DNA of 64,000 bases from Paramarasmius palmivorus (Eukaryota > Basidiomycota > Agaricomycetes > Agaricales > Marasmiaceae): positions 310,001 through 374,000 of the forward strand of contig JAYKXP010000031.1 of NCBI GenBank assembly GCA_037176845.1, read 5' to 3'. The translations under genes and the position numbers were made by a program. The notes beneath the pieces were generated by a model. It was not told the DNA's origin. It saw only the letters and a program-made list of their open reading frames with translations, and ran no database searches. Of the stretch, positions 10,593-21,401 are shown one piece after another (positions within the stretch are counted from its first letter, which is position 1; every line of letters begins with the position of its first letter).

Positions 10593-12512
10593 CTAATCCA
10601 GATTGTCGAAGTATTCTCCGCGAAGGTTGCGATGTTTGACCCGGCGGAGTCTGGACTTGTTGCGATTCTTCTTTATGTTCCTGTAGTTGCGAGTGTTGTT
10701 GTTGTTGGTGTGATTGGATACCCGCGGTTTCTTTACTGTCCTGGTGCCTGATGATTGTCCTGTGGTAATGTCCTTCTTTCCGGTTCGAATAGCTTCCTGG
10801 AATCTGACTCTTCTATGTCCACCTCTAGCCGATGTATCTCCATTGTCAATTTGCATCTCATCAATCTTCGTGATGATCTCGTTGATTTTCCGATTGATTG
10901 TGCCTAAACCTTTTCCATCTAGATCCATCTCGTCGATTCCTTGGGTGACGTTGTCGATATCAGCTTCGAATTTGGATTTTTGCTCCCCCTCGATGAGTGG
11001 GATCTGATCCGGTTCTGGTGTGGTAGGAAGTGATATGAGTGCTGGCATTTCAGGTGAATCGGCTTCGACTAGGCTTGGGAAAGGGTCTCCTGGCTTGTGT
11101 TCTATAGCCTCCACTGCATAGATACCGTCTTTCTTTGGTATATCCAAAATGCATTCCCAACCTTTGTGAATCCTGATGTTGTCGCCACTGAAAATGACTT
11201 CGTAACCGTCCTCGGTAAGTTTACTGATGGATATCAACGTGTGTCTGAATTTGGGGACGAGTAGACAGTTGGCGAGTACAATCGTGTGCCACTGGAAATT
11301 GTTGTTGGTGTAGATAGTACAATTTCCCTTCTCAACGGCAAATGTGGTCCCTTCAGGTGTGCCGATGGGTCTGTGAGTGATGGATTGGCGTTCGGTAATA
11401 CCGTTTCGGTAGGGAGTCATGTGTGAGGATGCGGCACTGTCGAATACGAATTTGACGACTCCTTCCTCCTCCTCGAACTTCTCTGTAGCCATCTGCGCAC
11501 TATCCCTCTCCTCCTTTGCCTGTGCCCAAATATCATTGTAGGCGGCGGCGACATCTACGTGCTCCTTCTTTCCTGGCTCTTCGATCAACCACCTGCTAAC
11601 AACTTTCTCCCCCATAAAGGTACGATTGGCGCTGTTGTAACACAATCGGCATACCCTATGGTCGATGGTGACGTGCTCGAATCCTTCGTCTAGGAAGTCG
11701 CTAACGGTCTGGACTACTCCAATGACGGTGCGGTCACCTGTCTTGGGTGTGTGGCAGGTACCGGCTTCGCAGTTGGGGTCATAGGTCTGATACCCGACGA
11801 AATAGTCGTGAGCAAGTTCGCCTTTGAGGGTTCGGTTGACGACAGGGGGGCATGGCCAGGCTTCGCTTTCGTAGTAGCCTTTCCAGCTGTTCTCGTTGTT
11901 GTACATGTCGATGGTAGAAGATGAGGATGAGTTTAGAGATGAGGTTGCTTTGACAGCGGTAGATGGGATGAGTACTGGTGATGCTGGTTCTCGATATTCC
12001 TCTGTGCTTTTATAGGAGTTTTGCTGGCAGTCTTGGAATTGTTCTGCTTCGTCTTGTTGAGAATCCATTCGATTTTCTCTGCATATGATGACTTTGCTGT
12101 CAATCGGGGTCTGTAAATCGACCATTGTGGCCATGGTGGTGTGCATTTCCACGGCCATGTATGCTGTTTCCTCGGATTTCTCTTCAGTTTCCTTGGTTCC
12201 GAATTCTTCATCGTAAAACCATTCTTTCGGTGGATTATACTGTTCCACTGCTCGGATTTCCCTGGCTAACCATGTGCCTTCTTCCCATATTTCATCTTCC
12301 ATGGCTTTAACAGCACTTTCCTTGGTACTGCTGGTCTTCTCTTTTCCTTTTCGCCATGATTGGCTATCTTTAGCTTGCTTGGATTTCTCTTTATCCTCGG
12401 ATTCCACCTGAAGAGGCACCAAGGAACACTCAAAGCAAGGTATTAACCAGTCAGACCAGACACAACGACAGAGGCATTTACCAGTGATCATTTGGCAGAG
12501 GAATGGAAACAA
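10593..12512 (-). pseudogene. Ty1/copia-type remnant: protease region without integrase or RT
   Basis: A 639-codon open frame on the minus strand. Around residues 360-375 it has the retropepsin motif DSAASSHMT (family consensus DSGA-x-x-H), followed about 80 residues later by the LVPKFRHTLISISKL block typical of copia proteases just before the integrase domain. No zinc-knuckle Gag, integrase core or reverse transcriptase follows. Instead the frame continues with an acidic linker and a Lys/Arg/Asn-rich tail, and stops 33 bp before a polypurine tract and LTR. This looks like an internally deleted, non-autonomous copia derivative. The assigned start is uncertain, because the first 35 residues may be untranslated or spliced (there is a cttcag acceptor near residue 35). 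Confidence 0.7.
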
Positions 12513-12542
12513 ATCTCGGCGCTAATCAATCAAAATTACTGA

Positions 12543-12633
12543 ATGATCTCGCCGAGAGTTGAACCACGGACCTCAGGTAGCATGACACACACAGCATTTG
12601 AGCTGGTGCCAAACCAACTGCGCCAAGTTATCC
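12543..12633 (-). repeat. tRNA-like Pol III unit (degenerate tRNA or SINE head)
   Basis: On the minus strand the segment contains TGGCGCAGTTGG, which matches the internal A box of eukaryotic tRNA genes, and about 55 bases later GGTTCAACTCT, close to the B box. The acceptor stem pairs at only a few positions and the T stem is imperfect, so a functional tRNA is unlikely. It lies just upstream of the copia remnant. It could be a tRNA pseudogene or the 5' end of a SINE; I cannot tell which. Confidence 0.4.
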
Positions 12634-12784
12634 ATACCTTATATGTATTTACTGCCCATGTTATTCCCTCTTCACGCCACGCCTATTTTTAAAACAAATT
12701 TATTTCAATCGCCCGCAACATCAACGTAGTACATATAGGCCCAAAAACCCATGCAAGTGGGGAAAAATGACCTACAATATCACC

Positions 12785-15700
12785 TCAATAACCAGCCTCA
12801 CCTAAACAACGGAATGTGTAATCTACTTCATCCAACGCCGCCTTATACAACGCCAACTGACTCCCTTTGAACTGCTGCTCCCGTGGTGTACGACAAGGAA
12901 GCTTCTTCAATTCCCCTTTCCACCACGCCAGGCCGACCACAAAATTGACGATGCCATTTGGACCGAATCTCGCAAGCGAACTCCAATCACCCCCACTGCT
13001 CCTCGGCATATCAAACCCAGAGCTATCCTCAGTGCGCCATGATGGGCTGCAGTTCCTGTACCACGTCGTAAAATCGTGAGCATACCCCTGAAGATCTTGC
13101 ATCTTCTTCGGCTGGTATCCCACTGGGCGTGCACGTGCAATCCACCACCCAATATCCGATGGACGATCAGTTGCCGATAGACGAGGACCCTTGTAATTGG
13201 GCTTGCTGTCGAGCCGTACCCAGTTTGCCACGACATCACGCAGCTGACGGTCCATCTGCACCTCGTGACATATGGAGAGGACGGTTCGTACGTAGTCGGC
13301 ACAACCAGCGGGGGTGCTAACCATGTGAGGAACGTGGTCGGGGATGGGATCGATGATGGCGGCAGCACGGGCAGTCTCGGTCTTGCGTCTCTTCGCAGTT
13401 GGGGCTGGATCTGACGATGTTGATGAACGTGGAGGAGCAGAAGCGGCGCCACCATCCGTTGTTCTTTTTCGTTTGAGCGCATTATCCGAAGCCAGAGACG
13501 CCCTTTTCTTCCCGGTTCCTTTCGACTGCACATCATCAGGACCACCATCACCAGCAGCAGTGACAGAAGACAACTCGGTGGCCATATCATCATCCTCAAC
13601 ATGCTTCCCACTTTTGTGAGCCCGTGACGAAGAAGCTGTAGCGCCCCTCGCAGGTAGTACAACGCCAACAAAAGTACTTCTCGTAGTACCCGAGGAGGAT
13701 GCCTGAACGGCAGGGGAATGGCCTTTAGACGATCCTGCTAGTCGGCGTCTGGCATCAGAACGTGCAGCCTTTGAGGGTGACATTCCAGAGGCTGTAGTTC
13801 TCTTTCTGTCCTTGTATGTGCGTGTAACGGGAGCAGCCAGTGAAGAAGGAATGTTAATAGGAGAGTCGGCGACGCCAGAGCCACGAATTGGAGGCTCAGG
13901 CTCAGGAGACGATCGGATAGAAATCGGTGATGGTGGTGGTAGTGACGGTGGGGCTACAGAAGGGGAAGAAGGTGGAGGTGGACTTCCAGCAACTGAGATT
14001 GGACTAGCTGCACGGTTTTGGCGCTGGGCGTTCGATGGACGGCTCTCAGTATCCTTGCCTTTGGCCACAGCAGACATAGTTGCTGAACCCTGAGGAGGAA
14101 GTCGAGGAGCCGCGGCAGGAGCCATGATACGTGCATATGGCTTCGATCGCGACGAAGAGGCGGTAGTGGAGTTGATAGGAGGGGGACAGATGGGCTTCAG
14201 AGGCAGACTTGCTTGCTTAGGTAGTGAGGACGTTGATGTCGAATTGGAGGCTGATGGAATCGTTTTAGAAGTCGATGGGATCGGCTTTGAAGAGGCTACA
14301 TTGGCCACGTTGGTACCAGACGCCGATGACGATGTACCACGACTGCCCTGATCCTCAATTGTGTCGCGAACAATAGCGCCAGAGGGATCCTCCATTTCCT
14401 CAGTTCGTGGAACTGCCGGAGTTGCCATAGCTCGACTTTGGCATTCAGAAACGCCTGTAAGAATCTCAAGTGTCGGCGCGGATGAATAACACTGGACCAA
14501 CAAATAACTCACTGTAACACTTCTTGAGGAATGATCCGAAATAGGTATTGAGCGATTGCTTAATCTGAGGACGGAACATGGCTCCAAAGGTGAGGGGAAC
14601 AGGCCCGGAAGTTACGCCCACATGTACTCTGAACAAGAACAATATATATTACGACTTGGTACAACCTGAGGACTAATACCACTTACGCCGTAGTATTTAG
14701 ACGACCGCCATCTATAGGTTCGGGACCACCCCCAATGAGTGTAAATTTCCAACCGGTGGCCTCCGCCATGCCTTCGAGAATGGGTGTTATGAATGGACCA
14801 AGACGATCAATGGCTCTATGACGAAAGGTTAGCTGTGGTGTGTAAGGCTTCAATAACAATGGCGCACCTCTGACGATCCTCCGGAGTAGTAGAATAAGGG
14901 GCAGACTTGAGCTGCTTGCATTTCTCCACACGCTCATTTTGAATTTCCTGAGCTTTTTTGCGCCATATCTCTTTGTCCTCCTCCTTCCACGTCTCGAACT
15001 CGCGCTTGAGGACTTCTTGACGGACCGCGACGTAGGCTTCACCCCCTGGACCAATGTAAGTCGACTTGAAAGCTATCCGAAACCTGACAAACGCACCTTT
15101 TTTGACGAATTTAAGTGACCTCGCCTTCTCGGCGACTGCCACCTTCACGCGTTGATCCACCTCCATGCTATGCTCTTCTGCCCACAAGAGGCGAGCTGGA
15201 AGACAAGCACCATGTATCCCCTGCTTGGCCTCTTCCAGGAAACGATCGTACGCCTTCTGCTTCCAGACTTTGCGGTCTTCCGGCGGTACAAATGAGTAAC
15301 CTTCCTTCACCGCGTCAGCTCGAAGTACCATCTCGTCTGAACATCAAGTTATCAGCATGTGGGCATAGATGAAAACTTCATGAAACTCACCTGAAGAATC
15401 ATCCTTGGAATTCAGATAACGGCGTACCAGGTCATCCGCCAATTCTGGATTGGCCCGACCCCATTCCACATAGGGTGGACGGCGACGTCCAGGGCTGATA
15501 TCCAGACCGGTGAGTTTGCTCAATAGTTTTCTGTAGGCGTCCGATTCCTTCATATTGGCCTCCGCTTGCTTCCTATAGCGATATCGCATCCACCGTTCCA
15601 CTTGCTGTTCAAGGTTATGAGTGAGTCATAGTTGTCACAAGCACTGTCACAAGAGTCACGTACATCAATCTTCGCAGCAACCACCACCTTCAGATCCTTG

Positions 15701-15978
15701 AACGTCTCAACACGCTCGCGAAACTGCTCCAAGACTTCGTCTTCCCTGCGAACAGGCTCCAAGAGCCATTCTTCATCCTCAACATTGTCATCGTCTATGG
15801 CGGCCAGCTCCTCTGAGGTAGGTTCGTAATCCTCGCCTTTATCAGGTCTGAACCTTCTCAAGTACCCAGCGACAACCCGAGCAATGTACTCGGGACCATA
15901 GCCACCTTGAACTGCAACAAAGTAGCCAGGAACCTTGCTCTCAAGGTATTCGAGTCGAGCTCCGTGTTGACGAGGCAT
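12785..15978 (-). CDS. Large mushroom-specific protein of unknown function, 970 aa
   Basis: Six exons (15978-15664, 15604-15391, 15336-14868, 14815-14687, 14628-14513, 14454-12785) close to 971 codons with matching phases. Residues 1-330 are acidic and helical-looking, with several Trp-Lys segments. Residues about 450-790 are very rich in Ser, Pro, Ala and Thr with Lys/Arg clusters, so disordered and probably nuclear. The C-terminal 180 residues form a compact Trp-rich domain with a GDW motif and a later WW pair, a pattern I associate with multi-copy Agaricomycete proteins of unknown role. No catalytic residues are recognisable. Its neighbours on both sides are mobile-element-related, which fits an expanded accessory family. 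Gene reality is well supported by the splicing; function unknown. Confidence 0.7.
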
Positions 15979-16705
15979 AGGCAGGGGATAGCAAAGAGGC
16001 AAGGCAGAGCAGAGATGTGGAGATCCGGTCAGCAAGAGGACGAATCAAAGGCAACAACTAGGTGAGTAACCTCTGTATATATGCCAACTTTTCTTCTGAG
16101 ATCTGGATCTCCGTACAGGCTCTTACCTGTGCCGCGAAAACTAATCTTTAGCGCCCTACGATCCAACGACTGTAGCCAGTTCCTGCCGTCTACACCCCTG
16201 GAAGTTCACAAATCCGATAGACCGAGCATGACACCACACTAGGCAACTACCTATGGCCTCATCTGCACCCCAAAACAAGAGAATTGGTAACACTCATCGG
16301 ACCTTTCGGCGCACGAACACCATTGCAGCCTTTCGGTAACAAGCCGTTGGTCGCGACCATCAATGGTAAAACCTTTTCCTCTTGCGCAAGCACGCAGAGC
16401 TGATGCAGTATTGATGACAGCGCTCCTCAGGCCATATGGAACCTCCCCGCCAGTTCGGCGCGTCCCTGCTCAACATCCAATCGCAGCTCTTGTATTTGGG
16501 AGATCTGACGTTGTGTCGCGTTATCACATTATCCCGTACCCAGACCGAATCGGGTGGAAAGGTACCTCCCAGTTTTATCGGGATATCTTCTTCCTTACGC
16601 AGTGACTAACCATAATCCGCCCAGATCCGTCCGAAATCCGTGGAACCGGCCTCCTCTTCTTCCTCCACCAAAACGTCGAACGATCCATCTCAACTCGACA
16701 CCATC
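15979..16705. other. Intergenic, divergent promoters
   Basis: About 730 bp between two divergently oriented genes. No convincing additional coding sequence. Open frames here do not show splice-consistent or motif-bearing products. Confidence 0.5.
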
Positions 16706-17471
16706 ATGTCTGCAGAGGACTCTCGCACCGAAAGTGAGACCTCCACTCCCTAAACTCCCGTTCTCTACTAACTGCCCTTACACAGTTGTTCGTGAAACGG
16801 AGCAACGCATTCCTAACTTGATACCTGGTACGTTTTTCTGTAGGCATTTTCTTTTGCCAATCTCAACTGTTACAGGTCATGTACTTGTTATAATCACCCG
16901 AATCGAAAGGCCACTTATGGCTCCAACGACCTCTACTCCCGAGAATGGCACTTCTACGGCTCCAGCTACCCCAGCCGTAGAGATGGCAGAACCAGTTGAT
17001 ACCTCTCAACCCGCCGCCGATTGGGATTTCATTCCCGCTCACCCAGCACTGCCCACGGTCCAGTCGTCTGCCCAATTCAGCAATGAGATTCCACACCCAA
17101 GAGAGCTGCACCCCAGGGACCTATGACACGCCGGCAAATTTTACACCATCTTCCGTGGGCGTGAAGTGGGTATCTTCTACGATGCGTGAGTGACCGTTCG
17201 TCAACCCATATTGATCTAGCTCTGAGTTGTCAACAGCTTCACCGAGGTGCAACCACGTATCCATGGTGTTCCGCATGCTCTCAGCAAAGCATACAAAACT
17301 TGGGAGGAGGCATTGATGGATTACACTCGGGCGTACAGGGGAGAGAAACGCGGATGGGAGATCGCGATCATCAACCCCGAGAACGTAGCGTTTCCACTCG
17401 CCGGGGAGGTAGAAACAGCAGAAAGGTCTTCTCATGTAGTGGTCATTAGTGATACCGATTCCGAGATGTAG
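16706..17471 (+). pseudogene. RNase H1 N-terminal (viroplasmin-like) domain gene with in-frame TGA
   Basis: Exons 16706-16733, 16786-16827, 16876-17185 and 17237-17471 join in phase to 205 codons. The last 80 residues before the acidic tail match the RNase H1 N-terminal fold: a KFYTIFRGR strand followed by GIFYDA, then across the last intron a V-x-G-V-P-H-A-L-x-K-A-Y segment and an F/W-x-x-x-x-EAL-x-x-Y helix. In RNase H1 this domain binds RNA:DNA hybrids. The N-terminal part is Thr/Pro/Ala-rich. A TGA at 17124-17126 interrupts the frame two codons before the domain, and no splice choice I can find removes it, because no AG acceptor lies between it and the domain. Either the gene is dead, the stop is read through, or the base is wrong. 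There is no RNase H catalytic domain. Confidence 0.65.
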
Positions 17472-17760
17472 TTAACATCCGTATGTACAGAATATTGCAA
17501 TCGTCCACAACATCCTGCCTAATCAGATAAGTCACGTAAGCTTGCCCTCTCGTAACTTATCTTTCGCCATCGCGTTTCAGCCTCAATTTTCTGTCGCGCC
17601 CCAAATCTCAAATCGCACCAGTTCGGACCCTCGCAAATCGCAAATGCATCAGAAAATCCGCAGACATTCTAGAAACCAAAGTCTCTCAGGACAGAGTTTG
17701 TCAGGACTTTGCCGCTTTCCTCTTGCCACTTGACTCTGTACACTCAACACGGTCCCCAGA

Positions 17761-18928
17761 ATGCGAGTTCCTCCTGACACCCAGAGCTCCGCGTCGGGAC
17801 TTTCTGGTACGTCTACCCTTCGAATCCTTTATCTGGACTCAACCACTGTCGCTGTAGAAACCACCGAAGCCCTATTAAAGATGGATTCACTCATAAACGG
17901 TCGGTCCCTCACTGCAGCCAAGGTTGTGTCTACTTACCCTTCGACCTAGATTTTCAGAGTGCACTGGGTGAAGCGAGAAATCAACAGGCGCAAATGCGAG
18001 AAGCCCTGGTTGTTACCGAGGAAATTGTACGCGGAATGCTAGACCGGCTTGATGACCAAGTCAGCACCCATAACTCGGATATGGAGCAAAACCTGCAGGC
18101 GGCGGAGAATGCAGGCTTATCGATTCGCCGTCAACTCGGTCAGTTTTTTTTCCCTTCTCTCTCGATTGTGCTGATGTCTTTCATGGACAGAACTAGTGCA
18201 AGCTCTTCTCACTGCCAAAGAGGACGACTCACCGACAATCAAATCTCGGTCCTCATCTTTCAGTAGTATGAATACCGACGTAGATGATTTAATTCGTGCC
18301 GTTCAGCTTGCCGCCGATGGCACGCCTATTCCCCAATTGACTCCTGTCAATGCCGGTGCTTGGTCTGCGTCTCAAGCCGCCTCACAAACTTCGCCTTGTT
18401 CAACCCCCGCTATTATTCCTTCTTCTCCGATGAGAAGTAGAAACCGACGTGCTGGTGGACACGTGGTACTTGCTGGACGTAACGGGGGACATGGTGTGTT
18501 TAATACTTGGTAATTGTTGGTCATCTGTGATTTCTGTACATGGTCAAGCTAATACAATCCAGGGCGGAGGCTAACGAGTTGGTCCTCGGAGTGTCCAATC
18601 CAATGTACAGGGCATTCGATCACTTCACCCAGGCGAAGGCGGCCTACGATGCTTGCGTAACCTGTGGACTCGTTGGAACCCTCAATCTCCCATGGAACCC
18701 CAGTACTGAATGGTTCATTGTATTTGTCGGCGTCTCCCCAGGAATTCACCAACGGTGCGTACATCACATCATTTCACAACGCCAGCTCCTCACGTTTCGG
18801 ACAGGCCCAGCCTCATGCACACCATAGGTTTACACAACTTCGAAAGGCTGACAAAAGACAACATACTACTTGCGGCATCGAAAGAGGAGGCTCAAGTGGT
18901 TTGGGATCGCCGAAATGGCACTCAGTAG
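17761..18928 (+). CDS. Coiled-coil protein with RNase H1 N-terminal-like domain, 303 aa
   Basis: Six exons (17761-17806, 17858-17899, 17950-18138, 18191-18509, 18563-18754, 18805-18928) close to 304 codons with correct phases. Residues about 15-100 are charged and helical, probably a coiled coil. Residues about 120-185 are Ser/Pro-rich. Residues about 190-245 carry the RNase H1 N-terminal (viroplasmin-like) pattern: a VVLAGRNGGHGVFNTW strand pair, then ELVLGVSN, an aromatic YRAF step and an AKAAYDACV helix. The first strand pair and the rest are split by an intron exactly as in the neighbouring gene upstream (16706-17471). A second strand-like segment, STEWFIVFVG, follows. No nuclease domain is present. 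Two such genes in tandem suggest local duplication or a family tied to mobile elements; function unknown. Confidence 0.65.
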
Positions 18929-19552
18929 ACGGTACATAAATAGGAATATTTGTAGTTCTCAAAAAATGACGACGTTTATTATCCTTCTTTACCTTTGTCC
19001 CTACTGAAACCCAATATCTGATGTGCGGGACTATGCCCGTAAATGGTAGGGGCCGAAGTACATGATATCACTACCAAGATCTCAGAACGCGCTAGTCACT
19101 TGTCGAACTATTCGCCCTTTCTTCAATGCAGCTGAGAGTCATTTATGTTCCAATCATTTGGAATTAGTTTGTGACGCTGAAAGACATAATCTTGCGGAAT
19201 TTGGAGCAATCTGAAAAGGTAAGAAACATTGGTCCACTGGAGAGTCCGTTTGCGTTGTTGTACCACCACCCAGGTGATAGTTTCTGGTAGCGGGTAACTT
19301 CTTGGTGCGCCGCTGTCCGTTCAATACACATTGTACTACAAGCTACTATGTCCTGATTATCTTTTACATATCCAGTTTCAATCCCACACGTCCATAATAC
19401 CTCAAAGAACCAAAGTTTTCGACGCGCCTAACCCATGGATGCTGAAGCGCTGGTATGGACTTAGGCGCTAAAATCGTTGGGACAACCGTCGGCCCGGGCG
19501 TCGAAACTAAAAAATTTCTTCTGCGTTGCTCTCCGAGACTTCAGAGCTTCAG
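18929..19552. other. Intergenic, no gene seen
   Basis: 624 bp with no supported coding or RNA gene. It contains the 3' flank of the viroplasmin-like gene and the promoter of the next plus-strand gene. Confidence 0.5.
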
Positions 19553-20379
19553 ATGCCCCGCGTGAAGCTTTATAGAACCAAGGAAGCTAAGAGAAAAGCA
19601 AATTGTGCTAAGTCTGCACGATATTATCAAAAGTGAGTATGATTGTTTCTAGAATTAACTCGGTCGTTCGAGGCTCAGGTCAACAATATTCAGGAATCGC
19701 GAAGATATTAAAGTCAAAAATCGGGAGCACATTAAGGATGTGCGCACCTCCATGAAAAAAGAGGCCGAGGCAGAAGCGTAAAATTGGTTCTTAAATCACT
19801 GAAATGCATGGTGTTTACCCTCTGTCAGAATTGCAGAGAGAAGAGCAGCGCGTCATGCAAAATGGGAACGCCTTAATGTGACGGAGAAGCAATTCTGCAT
19901 GGATTACAAACACCCTCGGTAATTATCGCAATTGAATCGTGTTTTGCTCCATGCTCAAGCTCTACCCGACTAGCGATTTACGCTGGCGTATCGGAGACAT
20001 CCAAAATGCCTTTGATCACGACATCGGTGCCTCAGCGTATCGCTGGATGGATAGGATTTACCACGACTACCAGCACAAGGTTTCTTCGTCAAGCAAGTGC
20101 CCCGTCGATGAAGCCTCAAACATTCTTCTGGCATACATCAATTCCATGGAAAAGCTCTCGACCGAAGTTCTCAATGTTTACGGTACCGGAGACGACTGGC
20201 GCCGCACACGACAGTTCATAAAACGTGTTCGACTGCTGCTGGAATGCTGCTACGACATGGAAATGAAGATCATTGATCCGGACGAGGACCTGGAGAAATG
20301 CTATACTGAAGGGGCTTTGTCATTCCAGAAGCCGATCAATCAAGCATGGATTGAAGGCAAAGTACCGTTGCCAGAGTAG
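19553..20379 (+). CDS. Small basic/helical protein of unknown function, 219 aa
   Basis: Four exons (19553-19632, 19694-19777, 19829-19918, 19974-20379) give 220 codons with consistent phases. The N-terminus (MPRVKLYRTKEA) is very basic with a KRKAN...ARYYQKNRE pattern, then a Lys/Glu/Ala helix, which could bind nucleic acid. The C-terminal 135 residues are mixed helical with several Trp and Tyr residues and no catalytic motif. I know this N-terminal pattern from multi-copy Agaricomycete proteins without assigned role. In the first exons no single reading frame is long; only the splice model reveals the gene. Confidence 0.6.
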
Positions 20380-20597
20380 TACTAGCTTTGTCGTTGTCGT
20401 AGTTCTCACCGCACAATATCAATAGAGTGCAGAGTTGAAAGACACATGAAAAAAGTGAATTTGTTGTAATTCAAGGTACAGCGGGGCGATGAGGTGGTGT
20501 AAAGAGATAAACAACGACGATCGGAGTGTATGTGAAATAATAGGTAGTGGAGAGGGATGTGAACGACGGACGGCTGAAGCAGATGTGCATGGTGACG

Positions 20598-21330
20598 TTA
20601 AATGGATTGCGTGATTGGAGGCGAGCCTGAGTAACATCTGCTATAATCCGTCAGTGTAAGCTCGGGGAACCCTTAGGATCGTCACTCACTTATTTACGAA
20701 TGCATGCAACGAGAGTTTTCCGGTGTTGGTATCCAAGTCGGACGGAAAGGACAGGTTGAACTGGACAGGGCGATAGTTTTCTGGATGCCTCGAGATAAAG
20801 GATTCTGATGCCACGAAATAAAGGAGGAGCCATGGGGTGTACCGAGATGGGGCAGTGCCAATGCAAAAGAAAACCGGCTCATTGAAACTGGGGAGGTGAA
20901 TTGAAGTCAGTGAATGCCATCAAGGAGCGAAAGGTACGAGTATGTGGTTTAAGCTATGGAGTTGCGTGAGGCTGTCATCCACCAGGGTCGGGGTTTCAAG
21001 CCGTCGTCACTCAACAGAGGGAGAAAAGGCTTGCCAAAATAATTAAGGGAGACTCACCGGTGTCCTTCCGACCTTCTGACCTGCACCAGACCCTTCATCG
21101 AGAATCAAAGACCATAAAATAGGTGTTGCTTTGATACGCAAAACAGACGACAGGCTGAATGTTTTTGTAGGATCAGTGAATACAATCTAACAGGGGTGAA
21201 AACTCACCTCCGGGGTTATGAACAGGTAAGAATAAACTGAGTGAAAGATCAGTGACCGCGAGCTAACAGAGCTGAAGGAAAGGCTCACCTCAAGCATTGT
21301 GAACAGGGAAGGTTGATGGTCGGAGTAAAT
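20598..21330 (-). other. Possible intron-rich gene or decayed gene
   Basis: On the minus strand there is a series of strong donors (GTGAG near 21287, 21209, 21057 and 20690) and acceptors preceded by branch-like CACTGAT or CACTGAC. Between them an exon near 20885-20697 reads as a plausible protein segment containing EPVFFCIGTAP and later FNLSFPSDLDTNTGKL, and a last short exon ends with a stop at 20598. I could not make all upstream exons share one frame, so the gene may be degenerate or alternatively spliced. Unknown product. Confidence 0.3.
21171..21308. repeat. Imperfect tandem duplication, two units
   Basis: A unit beginning GATCAGTGA, continuing with CTAACAG and CTCACCTC and ending GAACAGG occurs at about 21171-21227 and again at about 21247-21308, with many substitutions. 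It overlaps the possible intron-rich gene, so the duplicated unit may be exon plus intron. Confidence 0.45.
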
Positions 21331-21401
21331 GAGTCAGTGGTGTCACAGCTCTTGTGACATCGTTACATTTCTTTCTGTCCACCTGACCAAGGCAGTGCCC
21401 A

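Noticed and set aside
12541..12640. Functional tRNA
   Set aside because: The acceptor stem and T stem do not pair adequately.
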